Origin: Shinella yambaruensis
GTDB taxonomy: Bacteria > Pseudomonadota > Alphaproteobacteria > Rhizobiales > Rhizobiaceae
Direction of reading: 5' to 3'
Length of the DNA: 64,000 bases
Assembly (NCBI RefSeq): GCF_022899355.1
Contig: NZ_JALJCK010000006.1
Location: 62,001 to 126,000, forward strand
Shown here: positions 20,825 through 29,872 of the stretch, one piece after another
Numbering within the stretch: position 1 is the stretch's first letter
Layout: each line of letters begins with the position of its first letter
The notes under the pieces: model-generated
Databases searched by the model: none
What the model saw: only the letters and a program-made list of their open reading frames with translations
Told to the model about the DNA's origin: nothing
Position numbers and translations under genes: made by a program

Positions 20825-21520
20825 GTGTTCCTGCGTTTCAAGAGAAGACCACCGCCCGTGAAGTTCCTTCCGACCTCTTTCCGGTTGTCCCGGAAGCTTC
20901 TGATCATCGTCGCCGGCGTCGTCGTGCTGACGGGCGCGTCGGGGGCCGCCGCGATCTTCGTCGGGCGCGATGCGCTGCTCGGGCCGCCGGCGGAGCAGGT
21001 GTCGGGCGCCGCCTGCACGACGGTGTCCACCGTCCGCCTCGAGCGCAACGGCCAGCACTGGCTGCGCAAATATGTACGTTCGGACGCCAGGGACGGGGAT
21101 ACACGCGTCAAGACGGCACTGCGTGTCGCCGGCGCCGTGTCCAATCACGAGGAGGCCGATCTCTACCAGGTCATCCTGCTCGATGCCGCCGGCCCGGTGA
21201 ACCGGGCCGACATGCGCGGCCGCGCCATCGGCGCCGAGGTGCTCTTCACACGCAATCCTTCCGCCATTCCGGGCATGACGGCGCCGTTCGTCGCGCGCTA
21301 CACGACCGGCCAGCCGGCGGGCAACGGCGAATTCTATGGTGAGCGCAAGGAATTGTCGCTGGACGAGATCAAGACCATCGTCACCGCGATGGAGGATCGC
21401 GCGGATTGCGTCGATCCGCATGCGGTCGAGGAGGCGGGTGGCCACGCTGAGGCGAAGGCCGAGGGCGGCGAAGCGCCGGTCGAAGAAGGGTCGCACGAGG
21501 TCGCCGCCAGCGAACATTGA
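20825..21520 (+). CDS. Membrane-anchored hypothetical protein
   Basis: 231 residues, not recognised. A basic N-terminus (FLRFKRRPPP, SFRLSRK) is followed by one hydrophobic segment LLIIVAGVVVLTGASGAAAIFV at about residues 25-46, an uncleaved anchor or signal. The periplasmic part has single cysteines in AACTTVS and RADCVDP that could form a disulphide. The C-terminus is acidic and low-complexity (HAEAKAEGGEAPVEEGSHEVAASEH). A GTG 11 codons in could be the real start. It is divergent from sitA across a 179-base region carrying two Mur-type boxes. No function is inferred. Confidence 0.75.
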   Translation: MFLRFKRRPPPVKFLPTSFRLSRKLLIIVAGVVVLTGASGAAAIFVGRDALLGPPAEQVSGAACTTVSTVRLERNGQHWLRKYVRSDARDGDTRVKTALRVAGAVSNHEEADLYQVILLDAAGPVNRADMRGRAIGAEVLFTRNPSAIPGMTAPFVARYTTGQPAGNGEFYGERKELSLDEIKTIVTAMEDRADCVDPHAVEEAGGHAEAKAEGGEAPVEEGSHEVAASEH

Positions 21521-21537
21521 CGGTTAGAGGAGGGGAT

Positions 21538-21669
21538 GCCCCTCATCCCGCTGCCGCGACCTTCTCCCCGTAAACGGGGAGAAGGGGATAGGGCGCGCTC
21601 GTTTCCTCAACCAATAGCCGGTCGTGGGGTATGTCCCCTCTCCCCGCCTGCGGGGAGAGGGTGAGGGGC
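21538..21669. repeat. RIME-like intergenic palindromic repeat, copy 2
   Basis: GCCCCTCATCCCGCTGCC begins and GTGAGGGGC ends the element. Hairpins CTTCTCCCCGT-AAA-CGGGGAGAAG near 21571 and CCTCTCCCCGCCTGCGGGGAGAGG near 21637 lie between. It sits between convergent genes (hypothetical and lysS), where it could also act as a bidirectional terminator. Confidence 0.8.
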
Positions 21670-21723
21670 AAGAGCCAAGGACGAAATCAGACAAGAGGTG
21701 GCCGGCATCAGCCACCTCAGCCC

Positions 21724-23217
21724 TCAATCCACCTTTGCCCGGCGTGCCGGGAAGAGGATGACGTCGCGGATCGACGGGGCGTTGGTAAGCAGCATGATCA
21801 GGCGGTCGACGCCGATGCCGAGGCCGCCGGCCGGCGGCATGCCTTGGTCGATGGCATCCAGGAACTCGTCGTCGAGCTGCTTGGCCTTTTCGCCGCGGGC
21901 ATGGGCCTGTTCCAGCTGCTCGACCATGCGGGCACGTTGTTCTTCGGGATCGTTCAGCTCCGAAAAGGCGTTGCCGAGCTCCCAGGTGTTGCAATAGGTC
22001 TCGAACCGCTCGACGAGGCGCGGCTCGCCCGGCACTTCCTTGGCGAAGGGCGAGATGTCCTTCGGAAAGTGCGTGACGTGCGAGGGCTGGATCAGCGTCG
22101 GCTCGACCTTCTCCTCGAAGATGAAGGCGAGGCATTCGCCCCAGGTCCAGTCCTTCTCGACCTCGAAGCCGGCGGCCTTCGCTGCGGCGCGGGCCTCCTC
22201 GTCCGTCCTGATGGCGAGGAAATCGATGCCGGTGGCTTCCTTCACCGCATCGGGCATCGGCACGCGCCTGAACGGGCCCTTGAAGGAGATTTCCTTGTCG
22301 CCGTAGGAAAATTCGGTCGAGCCGTGGATCTTGACCGCGAGCTCGGCGAAGAGGCGTTCCACGAGGTCCATGATGTCCTCGTAGTCGGCATAGGCCCAGT
22401 AGCACTCCATCATGGTGAATTCGGGATTGTGCCGGGTGGACACGCCCTCATTGCGGAAGTTGCGGTTGATCTCGAACACCTTGTCGGTAAGCCCGGAGAC
22501 CAGCGTGCGCTTCAGGAACAGTTCCGGCGCGATGCGCAGGAACATGTCGAGCTTCAGCGTATTGTGGTGCGTCTTGAAGGGCTCGGCCGTCGCGCCGCCA
22601 TAGACGGAGTGCAGCATGGGCGTCTCGACTTCCATGAAGCCGTCGTTCTCCATGAAGCGGCGGATGCCGGAGACGATCTTCGAGCGCTGCTGGAAGCGGA
22701 GCTTGGATTCCTCGTTGGTCATGATGTCGAGGTGGCGCTTGCGGTAGCGGATCTCGACATCCGAGACGCCGTGCCACTTTTCCGGCATCGGCAGCAGGGT
22801 CTTCGTCAGCATGACGATGTCCTGCGCGTTGATCGTCAGCTCGCCGCGCTTGGTGCGGCGCACGACGCCCGTCACGCCGATGATGTCGCCGAGATCGATC
22901 ATCGGCAGCAGCGCGCGGGCTTCCTCCGGCGTCGTGTCCTTGTGCGAAAAGATCTGGATTTTTCCCGAGGCGTCATGGATGTCCATGAACATGCCGGAAT
23001 TGCGCGAGGAATAGACGCGGCCGGCAACCGTCACCACGTCGCCGCTTTCCGTGTCGGGCGCCAGGCCTTCGTATTTTTCCGCAAGTTCGGCATTCGTCAT
23101 CGTCCGGTGGAAATGTGCCGGATAGACGTCGCCGATCGTCTCGCGAAGCTGGCCGAGCTTCTGGCGGCGGACCTCCGTCGGGTCGGAGGAAAGGGCGGTT
23201 TCTGTCTTCTCGTTCAT
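21724..23217 (-). CDS. lysS: Lysyl-tRNA synthetase, class II
   Basis: Charges tRNA-Lys. 497 residues. The N-terminal OB-fold anticodon-binding domain is visible around VVTVAGRVYSSRNSGMFMDI. Class II motif 2 is FRNEGVSTRHNPEFTMMECY, and motif 3 is GGLGIGVDRLIMLLTN near the C-terminus. It lies 13 bases downstream of gltX on the same strand, so both synthetases are probably co-transcribed. Secure identification; the class II type contrasts with the class I LysRS found in some other alphaproteobacteria. Confidence 0.97.
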   Translation of the reverse strand: MNEKTETALSSDPTEVRRQKLGQLRETIGDVYPAHFHRTMTNAELAEKYEGLAPDTESGDVVTVAGRVYSSRNSGMFMDIHDASGKIQIFSHKDTTPEEARALLPMIDLGDIIGVTGVVRRTKRGELTINAQDIVMLTKTLLPMPEKWHGVSDVEIRYRKRHLDIMTNEESKLRFQQRSKIVSGIRRFMENDGFMEVETPMLHSVYGGATAEPFKTHHNTLKLDMFLRIAPELFLKRTLVSGLTDKVFEINRNFRNEGVSTRHNPEFTMMECYWAYADYEDIMDLVERLFAELAVKIHGSTEFSYGDKEISFKGPFRRVPMPDAVKEATGIDFLAIRTDEEARAAAKAAGFEVEKDWTWGECLAFIFEEKVEPTLIQPSHVTHFPKDISPFAKEVPGEPRLVERFETYCNTWELGNAFSELNDPEEQRARMVEQLEQAHARGEKAKQLDDEFLDAIDQGMPPAGGLGIGVDRLIMLLTNAPSIRDVILFPARRAKVD

Positions 23218-23230
23218 TCTTTCTTGTTCC

Positions 23231-24700
23231 TTACTTTCCGCTGCCCACCATCGAGGCGACGACCTGCGCCGCGACCTTCAGGCGCTGGCGCACGACGGAG
23301 CGGCCGAGGATCGCCATCGAATCGAAGAGCGGCAGCGAGCGCGACGAGCCGGAGACGGCGACGAAGAGCGGGGCGACGACGACCTTCAGCTTCTTGCCGA
23401 GCCGGTCGGCGCTCGCACGCAGTTCCGCCTCGATGCTCTCGACGGTCCATTCCGGCATCTTTTCGAGGTCCGGCTGCACCTGATTGAGGACTTCGAGGAT
23501 TTCTTCCGGCGTGGATTTCACCTTGGCGAAGGCCTCCGGCGTCAGGCCGAGATCGGATTTCAGCAGGAAGCCGGCAAGGTCCGGCAGTTCGCCGAGCTTG
23601 GAGATGCGCGACTGCGAGAGCTTCAGCCCCTGGCGGACGCGGTCGTTCTCCATCGCCCAGGAAAGCACGCGCTGGACGAACTCTTCCTCCGAAAGCTGCT
23701 CGCGCAGCCAGCGGCCGTTCAGCCAGTCTAGCTTCTGGATGTCGAAGATCGCGCCCGCCTTGGACAGGTTCTCCGGGTCGAACTTTTCGGCGAGCTGATC
23801 CATGGTCAGCATCTCCTCACCCTCGGCGATCTGGACGAAGAACAGGCCGAGGAAGTTCATCAGCGCTTCCGGCAGATAGCCGAGCGCGGAATAGTAGGAG
23901 ATCGACGTCGGGTTCTTGCGTTTCGAGAGCTTCGACTTGTCGTGGTTGCGCATCAGCGACAGATGCATGAAGACCGGCGGCTCGAGGCCGAGATATTGGT
24001 AGATGAGGATGTGCTTCGGCACCGAGGCGAGCCACTCCTCGCCGCGCGCGACATGCGTGATCTTCATCAGATGGTCGTCGACGACGTTCGCCATATGGTA
24101 GGTCGGCATGCCGTCGGCCTTGAGCAGGACCTGCATGTCGACGGCGTCCCACGGGATTTCGACCGGGCCGTAGACGCCGTCGACGAACTTGCAGGAGCCT
24201 TCGGTGGGGATCTTCATGCGCACGACATGCGGCTCGCCCGCCTCGACGCGCGCGGCCACTTCCTCGGCGGAAAGATGCAGGCAGTGGCCGTCATATTTCG
24301 GCGGCTTGCCTGCGGCGCGCTGCGCCTCGCGCATCTTCTCCAGCCGCTCGGGCGTGCAGAAACACTTGAAGCCATGGCCGTTCTCGACGATCTTGTCGAC
24401 GAACGGACGGTAGATGTCCTTGCGGTCGGACTGGCGATAGGGACCGTAGGGGCCGCCGATGTCGGGGCCTTCCGACCATTCGAGGCCGCACCATTTCAGC
24501 GCGTCCAGCACCTTCTGCTCGAATTCGGGCGTCGAGCGCGTGGCGTCCGTATCCTCGATGCGCAGGATGAAGGTGCCGTTGTTCTTCTTGGCGAAGAGAT
24601 AGTTGAACAGTGCGATATAGGCGGTGCCGACATGCGGCTCGCCGGTCGGGGAGGGTGCGATGCGTACGCGAACGCCGGAGGCGGTTGCGGGAGTGCTCAT
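23231..24700 (-). CDS. gltX: Glutamyl-tRNA synthetase
   Basis: Class I synthetase charging tRNA-Glu, 489 residues. The HIGH-type motif is PSPTGEPHVGTA (residues 17-28) and the KMSKS-type motif is KLSKRK. A zinc-knuckle pattern Cys-x-Cys (KCFCTPE) followed about 24 residues on by Cys-x-His (GHCLHLS) matches the zinc site of E. coli GluRS. Many alphaproteobacteria carry two GluRS paralogues, one often aminoacylating tRNA-Gln as well. The sequence alone does not say which this is. Followed closely by lysS. Confidence 0.96.
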   Translation of the reverse strand: MSTPATASGVRVRIAPSPTGEPHVGTAYIALFNYLFAKKNNGTFILRIEDTDATRSTPEFEQKVLDALKWCGLEWSEGPDIGGPYGPYRQSDRKDIYRPFVDKIVENGHGFKCFCTPERLEKMREAQRAAGKPPKYDGHCLHLSAEEVAARVEAGEPHVVRMKIPTEGSCKFVDGVYGPVEIPWDAVDMQVLLKADGMPTYHMANVVDDHLMKITHVARGEEWLASVPKHILIYQYLGLEPPVFMHLSLMRNHDKSKLSKRKNPTSISYYSALGYLPEALMNFLGLFFVQIAEGEEMLTMDQLAEKFDPENLSKAGAIFDIQKLDWLNGRWLREQLSEEEFVQRVLSWAMENDRVRQGLKLSQSRISKLGELPDLAGFLLKSDLGLTPEAFAKVKSTPEEILEVLNQVQPDLEKMPEWTVESIEAELRASADRLGKKLKVVVAPLFVAVSGSSRSLPLFDSMAILGRSVVRQRLKVAAQVVASMVGSGK

Positions 24701-24875
24701 GGTTTGGCCCGTCTTGACATGGTTTTACGCCCCCGGCCGGAGGTTCCGGCGTCGAAGGCGTCACGTTAGGGAGGGAGAGCCCGGTTTTGCGCCGGATATG
24801 CGGCGGGAAAGGGCCTTCCGTTGGGCTGGGTGAGACCATATTCAGCCCGGCACGTCAAGAAAAAGTCAGTCCGGC

Positions 24876-26648
24876 CTATTGCACCGGCCAGACGTAGAGC
24901 AGCGCGGGCACGCTGACCAGCACGATGAGGAAGGACAGCGGCAGGCCGACGCGCGGATAGTCGGCGAACTTGTAGCCGCCCGGTCCCATGACCAGCGTGT
25001 TGCACTGGTGGCCGACGGGGGTCAAGAAATCGCAGCCCGCGCCGATCGCCACCGCCATCAGGAAGGCCTCCGGCCGGTAGTCGAGCGCGCCGGCGAAACT
25101 CGCGGCGATCGGCGCCATGACCAGCACCGTCGCGGCATTGTTGAGGAAGGGCGTGACGGCCATGGCGGTCAGAAGGATGAGGGCGAGCGCGCCGAAGGGC
25201 GGCAGGTGTACGGCGACATCGCCCAGCCAGCCGGCGATGAGCTCGCTGGCGCCTGTCGTGCGCAGGCTGTCGGAGACGGGGATGAGACAGGCGAGCATGA
25301 TGAGGATCGGCCCGTCGAGCGCGGCATAGGCCTCGCGCAGCGGCACGGCGCGGAAGAGCACCATGGCGACGGCGGCGGCGAAGAAACCGGTCGCCACCGG
25401 CACGAGGCCGACGGCGGTGGAGGCCATGGCGGCGATGAGCACCAGCACGGGGATGATCGCCCGGCGGGGGGCGCCGAGCAGGATTTCGCGCTGGGCGAGG
25501 GGAAGCAGGCCGAGTTCCGGCAAGAGCGTCGGCAGGGTGCGGTTGTTGCCCTGCAGCACGACCATGTCGCCGGGGCGCAGCCGCACCTCGGAGAGCTTTT
25601 CCCGCAGCCGCTCGCCCTGGCGGCTGACGGCGAGCAGGTTGATGCCGTAGGAATGGAACAGCGCGATGCTGCGCGCCGAAATGTCGATCAGCCGGGAATC
25701 GTTGCCGACGACGGCCTCGATGGCGCTGATCTCGCCTTCCTCGCCGCGCCCGGCGCGGATCGGCTTGCCGGACAGCATGAGGCCGGCGGCGGAAACGACC
25801 TTGTCGAGTGCGCTCGCCGTACCCTCCATCAGGATCGTATCCCTGGCGGCAAGGCGCACGTCGGGCAGCGGGGAGAGGTGGACATGGCCGCGGATGATGG
25901 CGGTGGCGATCACCTCGCCGTCGCCATGCTTCAGCACGTCGTTCAGCGACTTGCCGACCGAGGGCGAGCCTTCCTCCACCGTGGCGTCGGAGGAATAGGC
26001 GGCGGCCTCCAGCGATTCCTCGATGCTGGCATTGCTGTTCGTGCGTTCCGGCACGATGCGGTTGAAGAACAGCATGAAGAGGATGCCGCAGACCGCCAGC
26101 GTGGCGCCGACGGGCGTGAAGTCGAACATGGTGAAGCTCTCGCCGGTGATCTCCTGGCGCAGCCGCGAGACGACGATGTTCGGCGAGGTGCCGATCTGGG
26201 TCATCAGGCCGCCGAGCAGCGCGGCGAAGGCCATGGGCATCAGGAATTTCGAGGCGGGCGTGCCGGATTTCCGGGCGAACTGGAAGGCGAGCGGCATCAT
26301 GATGGCGAGCGCGCCGATGTTCTTGATGAACGCCGAGAGCACCGCGACGGAGACGAGCAGCAGCGCGAGCTGCGCGCGGCCGGCGGTGAGGTTCGGGAAG
26401 AAGCGCTTGACCGCGAGGTTGACGATGCCGGAGCGGGCGACGGCCGCGCTCACCATCAGCGCGCTGCCGACGATGATGACGATGTCGTCGCTGAAGCCGG
26501 AAAACGCCTTGTCGAAGGGCACGATGCCGAGCGTGAGCGCCAGAAGCAGCGAGCAACAGGCAACGAGGTCGTAGCGGAACCGTCCCCAGATGAACGCCGC
26601 CATCATAAGTGAGATGACGACGAAGGCGAAGGTCTGCTCAAGGGTCAT
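24876..26648 (-). CDS. SLC13/DASS-type anion transporter with two TrkA-C domains
   Basis: Inner-membrane carrier, 590 residues from MTLEQTFAF. The two transport halves each hold a DASS-like motif: MTQIGTSPNIVVSRLRQ in the first and TPVGHQCNTLVMGPGGYKF in the second. Between them, about residues 205-400, are two soluble RCK_C/TrkA-C-like segments (GHVHLSPLPDVRLAARDTILMEG and GINLLAVSRQGERL...LRPGDMVVLQG). This architecture belongs to the citrate/sulfate-permease-like SLC13 proteins (YbiR/SAC1 type). The substrate may be sulfate, a dicarboxylate or another anion. It stands alone, 175 bases from gltX. Confidence 0.88.
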   Translation of the reverse strand: MTLEQTFAFVVISLMMAAFIWGRFRYDLVACCSLLLALTLGIVPFDKAFSGFSDDIVIIVGSALMVSAAVARSGIVNLAVKRFFPNLTAGRAQLALLLVSVAVLSAFIKNIGALAIMMPLAFQFARKSGTPASKFLMPMAFAALLGGLMTQIGTSPNIVVSRLRQEITGESFTMFDFTPVGATLAVCGILFMLFFNRIVPERTNSNASIEESLEAAAYSSDATVEEGSPSVGKSLNDVLKHGDGEVIATAIIRGHVHLSPLPDVRLAARDTILMEGTASALDKVVSAAGLMLSGKPIRAGRGEEGEISAIEAVVGNDSRLIDISARSIALFHSYGINLLAVSRQGERLREKLSEVRLRPGDMVVLQGNNRTLPTLLPELGLLPLAQREILLGAPRRAIIPVLVLIAAMASTAVGLVPVATGFFAAAVAMVLFRAVPLREAYAALDGPILIMLACLIPVSDSLRTTGASELIAGWLGDVAVHLPPFGALALILLTAMAVTPFLNNAATVLVMAPIAASFAGALDYRPEAFLMAVAIGAGCDFLTPVGHQCNTLVMGPGGYKFADYPRVGLPLSFLIVLVSVPALLYVWPVQ

Positions 26649-26945
26649 GTTATGGTCCGTGCGGCGGGACGATGCTCGGCATGAATTCCGTACGGGCCTT
26701 TCCGGTTCCTGCACGACGCGCAAACCGGTTACAAACTTTCGCGGAACAATCCACCCGGCGAAAGGTTTGCCAAGAGAAGGCGGGCCGTGTCAACCGGACG
26801 CGACGGAGATGGAGAATGCGGGCGTTTTTCCGGTTTCTTCCCGTGGCCAACGAAACGGCAGTCGAGCTCCCCACCCGTCCGGCCCGTCTTCGACACCCTT
26901 CCAAACGGAAGCCGGCGGGACCTTCGTCCCGCCGGTCTTTCTGTG
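26649..26945. other. Intergenic region between TerC gene and SLC13 gene
   Basis: 297 bases without a convincing gene. The left part must hold the leftward promoter of the SLC13 carrier. The right end holds a strong inverted repeat that closes the TerC transcript (separate entry). A short open frame runs through on the plus strand but its composition and lack of a ribosome site argue against a gene. Confidence 0.5.
26912..26935. terminator. Strong hairpin after the TerC gene
   Basis: CCGGCGGGAC-CTTC-GTCCCGCCGG is a perfect 10-base stem with a four-base loop, followed on the plus strand by TCTTTCT. It starts ten bases past the TerC stop. On the minus strand, the direction of TerC, the T-run is poor, so termination there may rely on the stem alone. 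Confidence 0.6.
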
Positions 26946-27695
26946 CTAGTGGCCCGAGGCCTTGCTCTTTTGCCGCGCCCGGCGGGAGAACATGTTGAGC
27001 ACCTCGACAAGGGCCGAGAAGGCCATGGCGGCGTAGACATAGCCCTTCGGCACATGGAAGCCCATGCCTTCGGCGATCAGCGTGGTGCCGATCATCAGGA
27101 GGAAGGCGAGCGCCAGCATGACGATCGTCGGGTTCTTCTCGATGAAGTTGGCAAGCGGGGTCGCCGCGAGCAGCATGACCGCAACGGCAACCAGGACGGC
27201 GACCACCATGATCGGCAGGTGCGGCGTCATGCCGACGGCCGTGATGATGCTGTCGATGGAGAAGACGAGGTCGAGCAGCAGGATCTGGCCGATCGCCGCC
27301 GTGAAGGTCGTCGAGACCGCACCGCCGACCATGTCCTCCTTGTGGTCGATGGGATCGACATTGTGGTGGATCTCCTTCGTCGCCTTCCAGACGAGGAAGA
27401 GGCCGCCGGCGATCAGGATCATGTCCTTCCAGGAGAAGCCATGGCCGAAGGCCTCGAAGACCGGGGTGGTGAGCTGGACGATCCAGGCGACGGTGCCGAG
27501 CAGCGCAAGGCGCATGATGAGCGCGAGGCCGATGCCGATGCGGCGGGCCCGTTCGCGATGCTCGGGTGGCAGCTTGTTCGTCAGGATCGAGATGAAGATA
27601 AGGTTGTCGATGCCGAGAACGACCTCCATCACGATGAGCGTGATGAGGGCTATCCAGGCGGCCGGGTCTTGCACGAGCGCAAGAATGCTGTCCAT
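26946..27695 (-). CDS. TerC-family integral membrane protein
   Basis: 249 residues with seven or more hydrophobic segments. The family's acidic membrane motifs are present: [17 protein letters not shown] near residue 22 and [17 protein letters not shown] near residue 140. These aspartates are thought to bind metal. Related proteins (MeeF/MeeY, Alx) export manganese, whereas classical TerC is linked to tellurite resistance; here no ter genes are present, so metal (Mn) export is the better guess. The leader contains an 8-base inverted repeat just before the ribosome site. No yybP-ykoY manganese riboswitch was recognised. Confidence 0.9.
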   Translation of the reverse strand: MDSILALVQDPAAWIALITLIVMEVVLGIDNLIFISILTNKLPPEHRERARRIGIGLALIMRLALLGTVAWIVQLTTPVFEAFGHGFSWKDMILIAGGLFLVWKATKEIHHNVDPIDHKEDMVGGAVSTTFTAAIGQILLLDLVFSIDSIITAVGMTPHLPIMVVAVLVAVAVMLLAATPLANFIEKNPTIVMLALAFLLMIGTTLIAEGMGFHVPKGYVYAAMAFSALVEVLNMFSRRARQKSKASGH

Positions 27696-27840
27696 CCGGT
27701 CTTCCTCTCCAAATACGGGTTTGAGAATGGACTTCCGTATTTATGCAGAATTTGACCGCTGACAAGCTGAGCGAGGGCCGTTCAAGCTCATATCACGATT
27801 TCGTCATCTGATGGACGGCCGGCCGGCGGTTTTCCCGGCT

Positions 27841-28500
27841 TTACGGCTTCGCGCCATAGGCTGCGAGGAAGACCCTTATGGCCGAGGCGACGTTCTGCTC
27901 GATCACGGCCTTCGGCGGCACCTCCTCCATCGCGCCGAAGAGGCGGGGCTTGAAAAGACCGACCGTTGTGAGCTCGATGAACTGCTTGGCCGCGTGCGCC
28001 GTGTCGTCCGAAACGACGATGCCCGCCGCCACCTGACGGTCGAGATATTCCTGCAGCACCGAGACCGGGTTGATCGGCGTTGCGGAGAAGAAGCGGCTAC
28101 AGAGCTTCGGCAGGCGATGGTTGGCGGCGATCACCATGCGCATGGCACGGATCGTCTTGTCCGCCGTCATGTGGGTGGCGAACAGCGTGCCGAATTCCTT
28201 CAGCGTCTCGGTGATCGGCTTCCTGCCGTCCAGCACATGGCGCACCGTTTCGGTGATCCGCCGGCGCTCGCGCTCGATCATCGAGCCGAACAGGTCTTCC
28301 TTGTTCTCGAAATAGACGTAGATCGTGCCCTTGGAAACGCCGGCGGCACGCGTGATGTCGTTCATGCTGGCGGCCTCGAAGCCCTGTTCCATGAACACGC
28401 GTTTCGCGCCGTCGAGGATCTGCTCGCGCTTGGCGGGATCCTCGCCGGCAATGCGGCGGCCCGTATGCGGGGCTGCCGATTTTTCTTCCGTCGTCTGCAT
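27841..28500 (-). CDS. TetR/AcrR-family transcriptional regulator of divergent efflux genes
   Basis: Predicted repressor, 219 residues. The N-terminal HTH is at about residues 25-70: KREQILDGAKRVFMEQGFEA, then GVSKGTIYVYFENKEDLF. The C-terminal half resembles the AefR-like TetR_C group with a ligand pocket. Divergent from the HlyD/EmrB efflux pair. Two near-identical palindromes of sequence TCGAACCGNNCGGTTCGA lie between the genes and are its likely operators, controlling both directions. The inducer is unknown, presumably a drug or plant compound exported by the pump. Confidence 0.93.
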   Translation of the reverse strand: MQTTEEKSAAPHTGRRIAGEDPAKREQILDGAKRVFMEQGFEAASMNDITRAAGVSKGTIYVYFENKEDLFGSMIERERRRITETVRHVLDGRKPITETLKEFGTLFATHMTADKTIRAMRMVIAANHRLPKLCSRFFSATPINPVSVLQEYLDRQVAAGIVVSDDTAHAAKQFIELTTVGLFKPRLFGAMEEVPPKAVIEQNVASAIRVFLAAYGAKP

Positions 28501-28534
28501 CTCCGTTCCCGCGCTCGAAGCCTCGCCAGCTATT

Positions 28535-28552
28535 TCGAACCGAGCGGTTCGA
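28535..28552. promoter_or_regulatory. TetR-type operator, site 1
   Basis: TCGAACCGAGCGGTTCGA has perfect 8-base arms around a two-base centre. It lies 35 bases before the regulator start. A second copy follows 57 bases on. Confidence 0.75.
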
Positions 28553-28591
28553 TTTCTACTTGATATGCGCGAGAAAGAGGACTATGTCAAA

Positions 28592-28609
28592 TCGAACCGA
28601 ACGGTTCAG
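28592..28609. promoter_or_regulatory. TetR-type operator, site 2
   Basis: TCGAACCGAACGGTTCAG matches site 1 at 15 of 18 positions. It lies 35 bases before the chosen start of the HlyD-family gene, symmetric with site 1 relative to the regulator gene. Confidence 0.7.
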
Positions 28610-28643
28610 TTCGGAATTTTATCCCAGAGATGGTGGCAAGCCC

Positions 28644-29846
28644 ATGTCGACTTCCCATGGCGCCGGCACGGCGAAGGTTCGTCCGGTCAACGATGATTTC
28701 GAGGCGGAGACCGCCGAGGCGCGGCCGGCAACCACGGCGGAGGCTGCACCCGCCGCCACCGTGGCCCAGCCGGAGACCAGAAAGGGCGGCCGGCGCCTAG
28801 CGCTGCCGATCCTTGCCGTCGCCCTCATCGCCGCCGCCGGCTGGTACGGCCATGAATGGTGGACGAACGGCCGCTTCATGATCTCGACGGACGACGCCTA
28901 TGTCGAGGGCGATATCGCCTCCATCTCCCCCAAGGTTTCCGGTTATGTGGCCGTGGTCAACGCCGTCGCCAACCAGACGGTGAAGGCCGGCGATCCGCTC
29001 GTCACGCTCGATGACGGCGACTATCGGCTCGCCCGCGAGCAGGCCGAGGCGCAGATCGCGACGCAGAAGCTCTCGCTCGGCCGCATCGACGCGCAGATCG
29101 AAGGCGCCAGGGCAAGCCTTGCCCAGGCGGATGCCCAGAAGACGGCCTACCAGGCCGCCCTCAGCGGCGCGCAAGTCGCCGAAAAGCGCGCCAAGGAGCT
29201 GAACGCCAAGGCCGTCGGCACCACCGCCTCGCTCGACAGCGCCACCGTGGCGCTGGACCAGGCCAAGGCCAATCTCGTCGGCGCGGATGCCAATATCGTT
29301 GCCGCCAAGGCGGCCATCACCGTGCTCGAGGCGCAGCGCGCGGAGGCCGAAAGCCAGATCCGCACGCTGGAGCTTGCCCGCGACAAGGCCGAGCGCGACC
29401 TCGGCTTCACCGTGCTGAAGGCGCCCTATGACGGCGTCGTCGGCAATATTTCCGTGCAGGTCGGCGATCTCGTCTCGGCCGGCCAGCGCCTTGCGGCCCT
29501 TGTTCCGGTGAAGGACCTCTATGTCGAGGCGAACTTCAAGGAAACGCAGATCGCTCGTCTCGTGCCGGGCTCGAAAGTGCATCTGCATGTCGATGCCTTC
29601 GAGGAGGACGACATTGTCGGCACGGTGGATTCGATCGCGCCGGCCTCCGGCTCCGTCTTCTCGCTGCTGCCGGCGGAAAACGCCACGGGCAACTTCACCA
29701 AGGTCACGCAGCGCGTGCCGGTCCGCATCGCCATCCCCCGGGAAGCGCTCGACACCGGCAAGCTGCGCGCGGGTCTTAGCGTCGTCGTCGACGTCGACAG
29801 CCGCACGGCGCCGGACGGCACGGCGCTCGCCGCCCGGGCCGAGTAG
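28644..29846 (+). CDS. HlyD/EmrA-family membrane fusion protein
   Basis: Periplasmic adaptor of a drug efflux complex, 400 residues from MSTSHGAGTAK. An Ala/Pro/Glu-rich cytoplasmic N-tail is followed by one membrane segment (LALPILAVALIAAAGWYG, about residues 50-67). Then come the split lipoyl motif (ISPKVSGYVAVV ... LKAPYDGVVGNISVQ) around a long coiled coil rich in Ala, Gln and Lys, and a beta-barrel region (YVEANFKETQIARLVPG). An earlier in-frame ATG at 28584 would put an operator inside the gene, so I prefer 28644, although its ribosome site is weak. Forms a pair with the DHA2 transporter downstream. Confidence 0.92.
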   Translation: MSTSHGAGTAKVRPVNDDFEAETAEARPATTAEAAPAATVAQPETRKGGRRLALPILAVALIAAAGWYGHEWWTNGRFMISTDDAYVEGDIASISPKVSGYVAVVNAVANQTVKAGDPLVTLDDGDYRLAREQAEAQIATQKLSLGRIDAQIEGARASLAQADAQKTAYQAALSGAQVAEKRAKELNAKAVGTTASLDSATVALDQAKANLVGADANIVAAKAAITVLEAQRAEAESQIRTLELARDKAERDLGFTVLKAPYDGVVGNISVQVGDLVSAGQRLAALVPVKDLYVEANFKETQIARLVPGSKVHLHVDAFEEDDIVGTVDSIAPASGSVFSLLPAENATGNFTKVTQRVPVRIAIPREALDTGKLRAGLSVVVDVDSRTAPDGTALAARAE

Positions 29847-29872
29847 AGACCTCCAGCAAGGGAGCGCGGGCC

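Noticed and set aside
24879..26612. Long open frame (577 codons) on the plus strand
   Set aside because: Antisense shadow of the SLC13 carrier, rich in Gly/Arg/Glu/His and with no domain.
27696..27840. yybP-ykoY manganese riboswitch before TerC
   Set aside because: The conserved core sequences are not visible in the minus-strand leader; only a simple inverted repeat is present.
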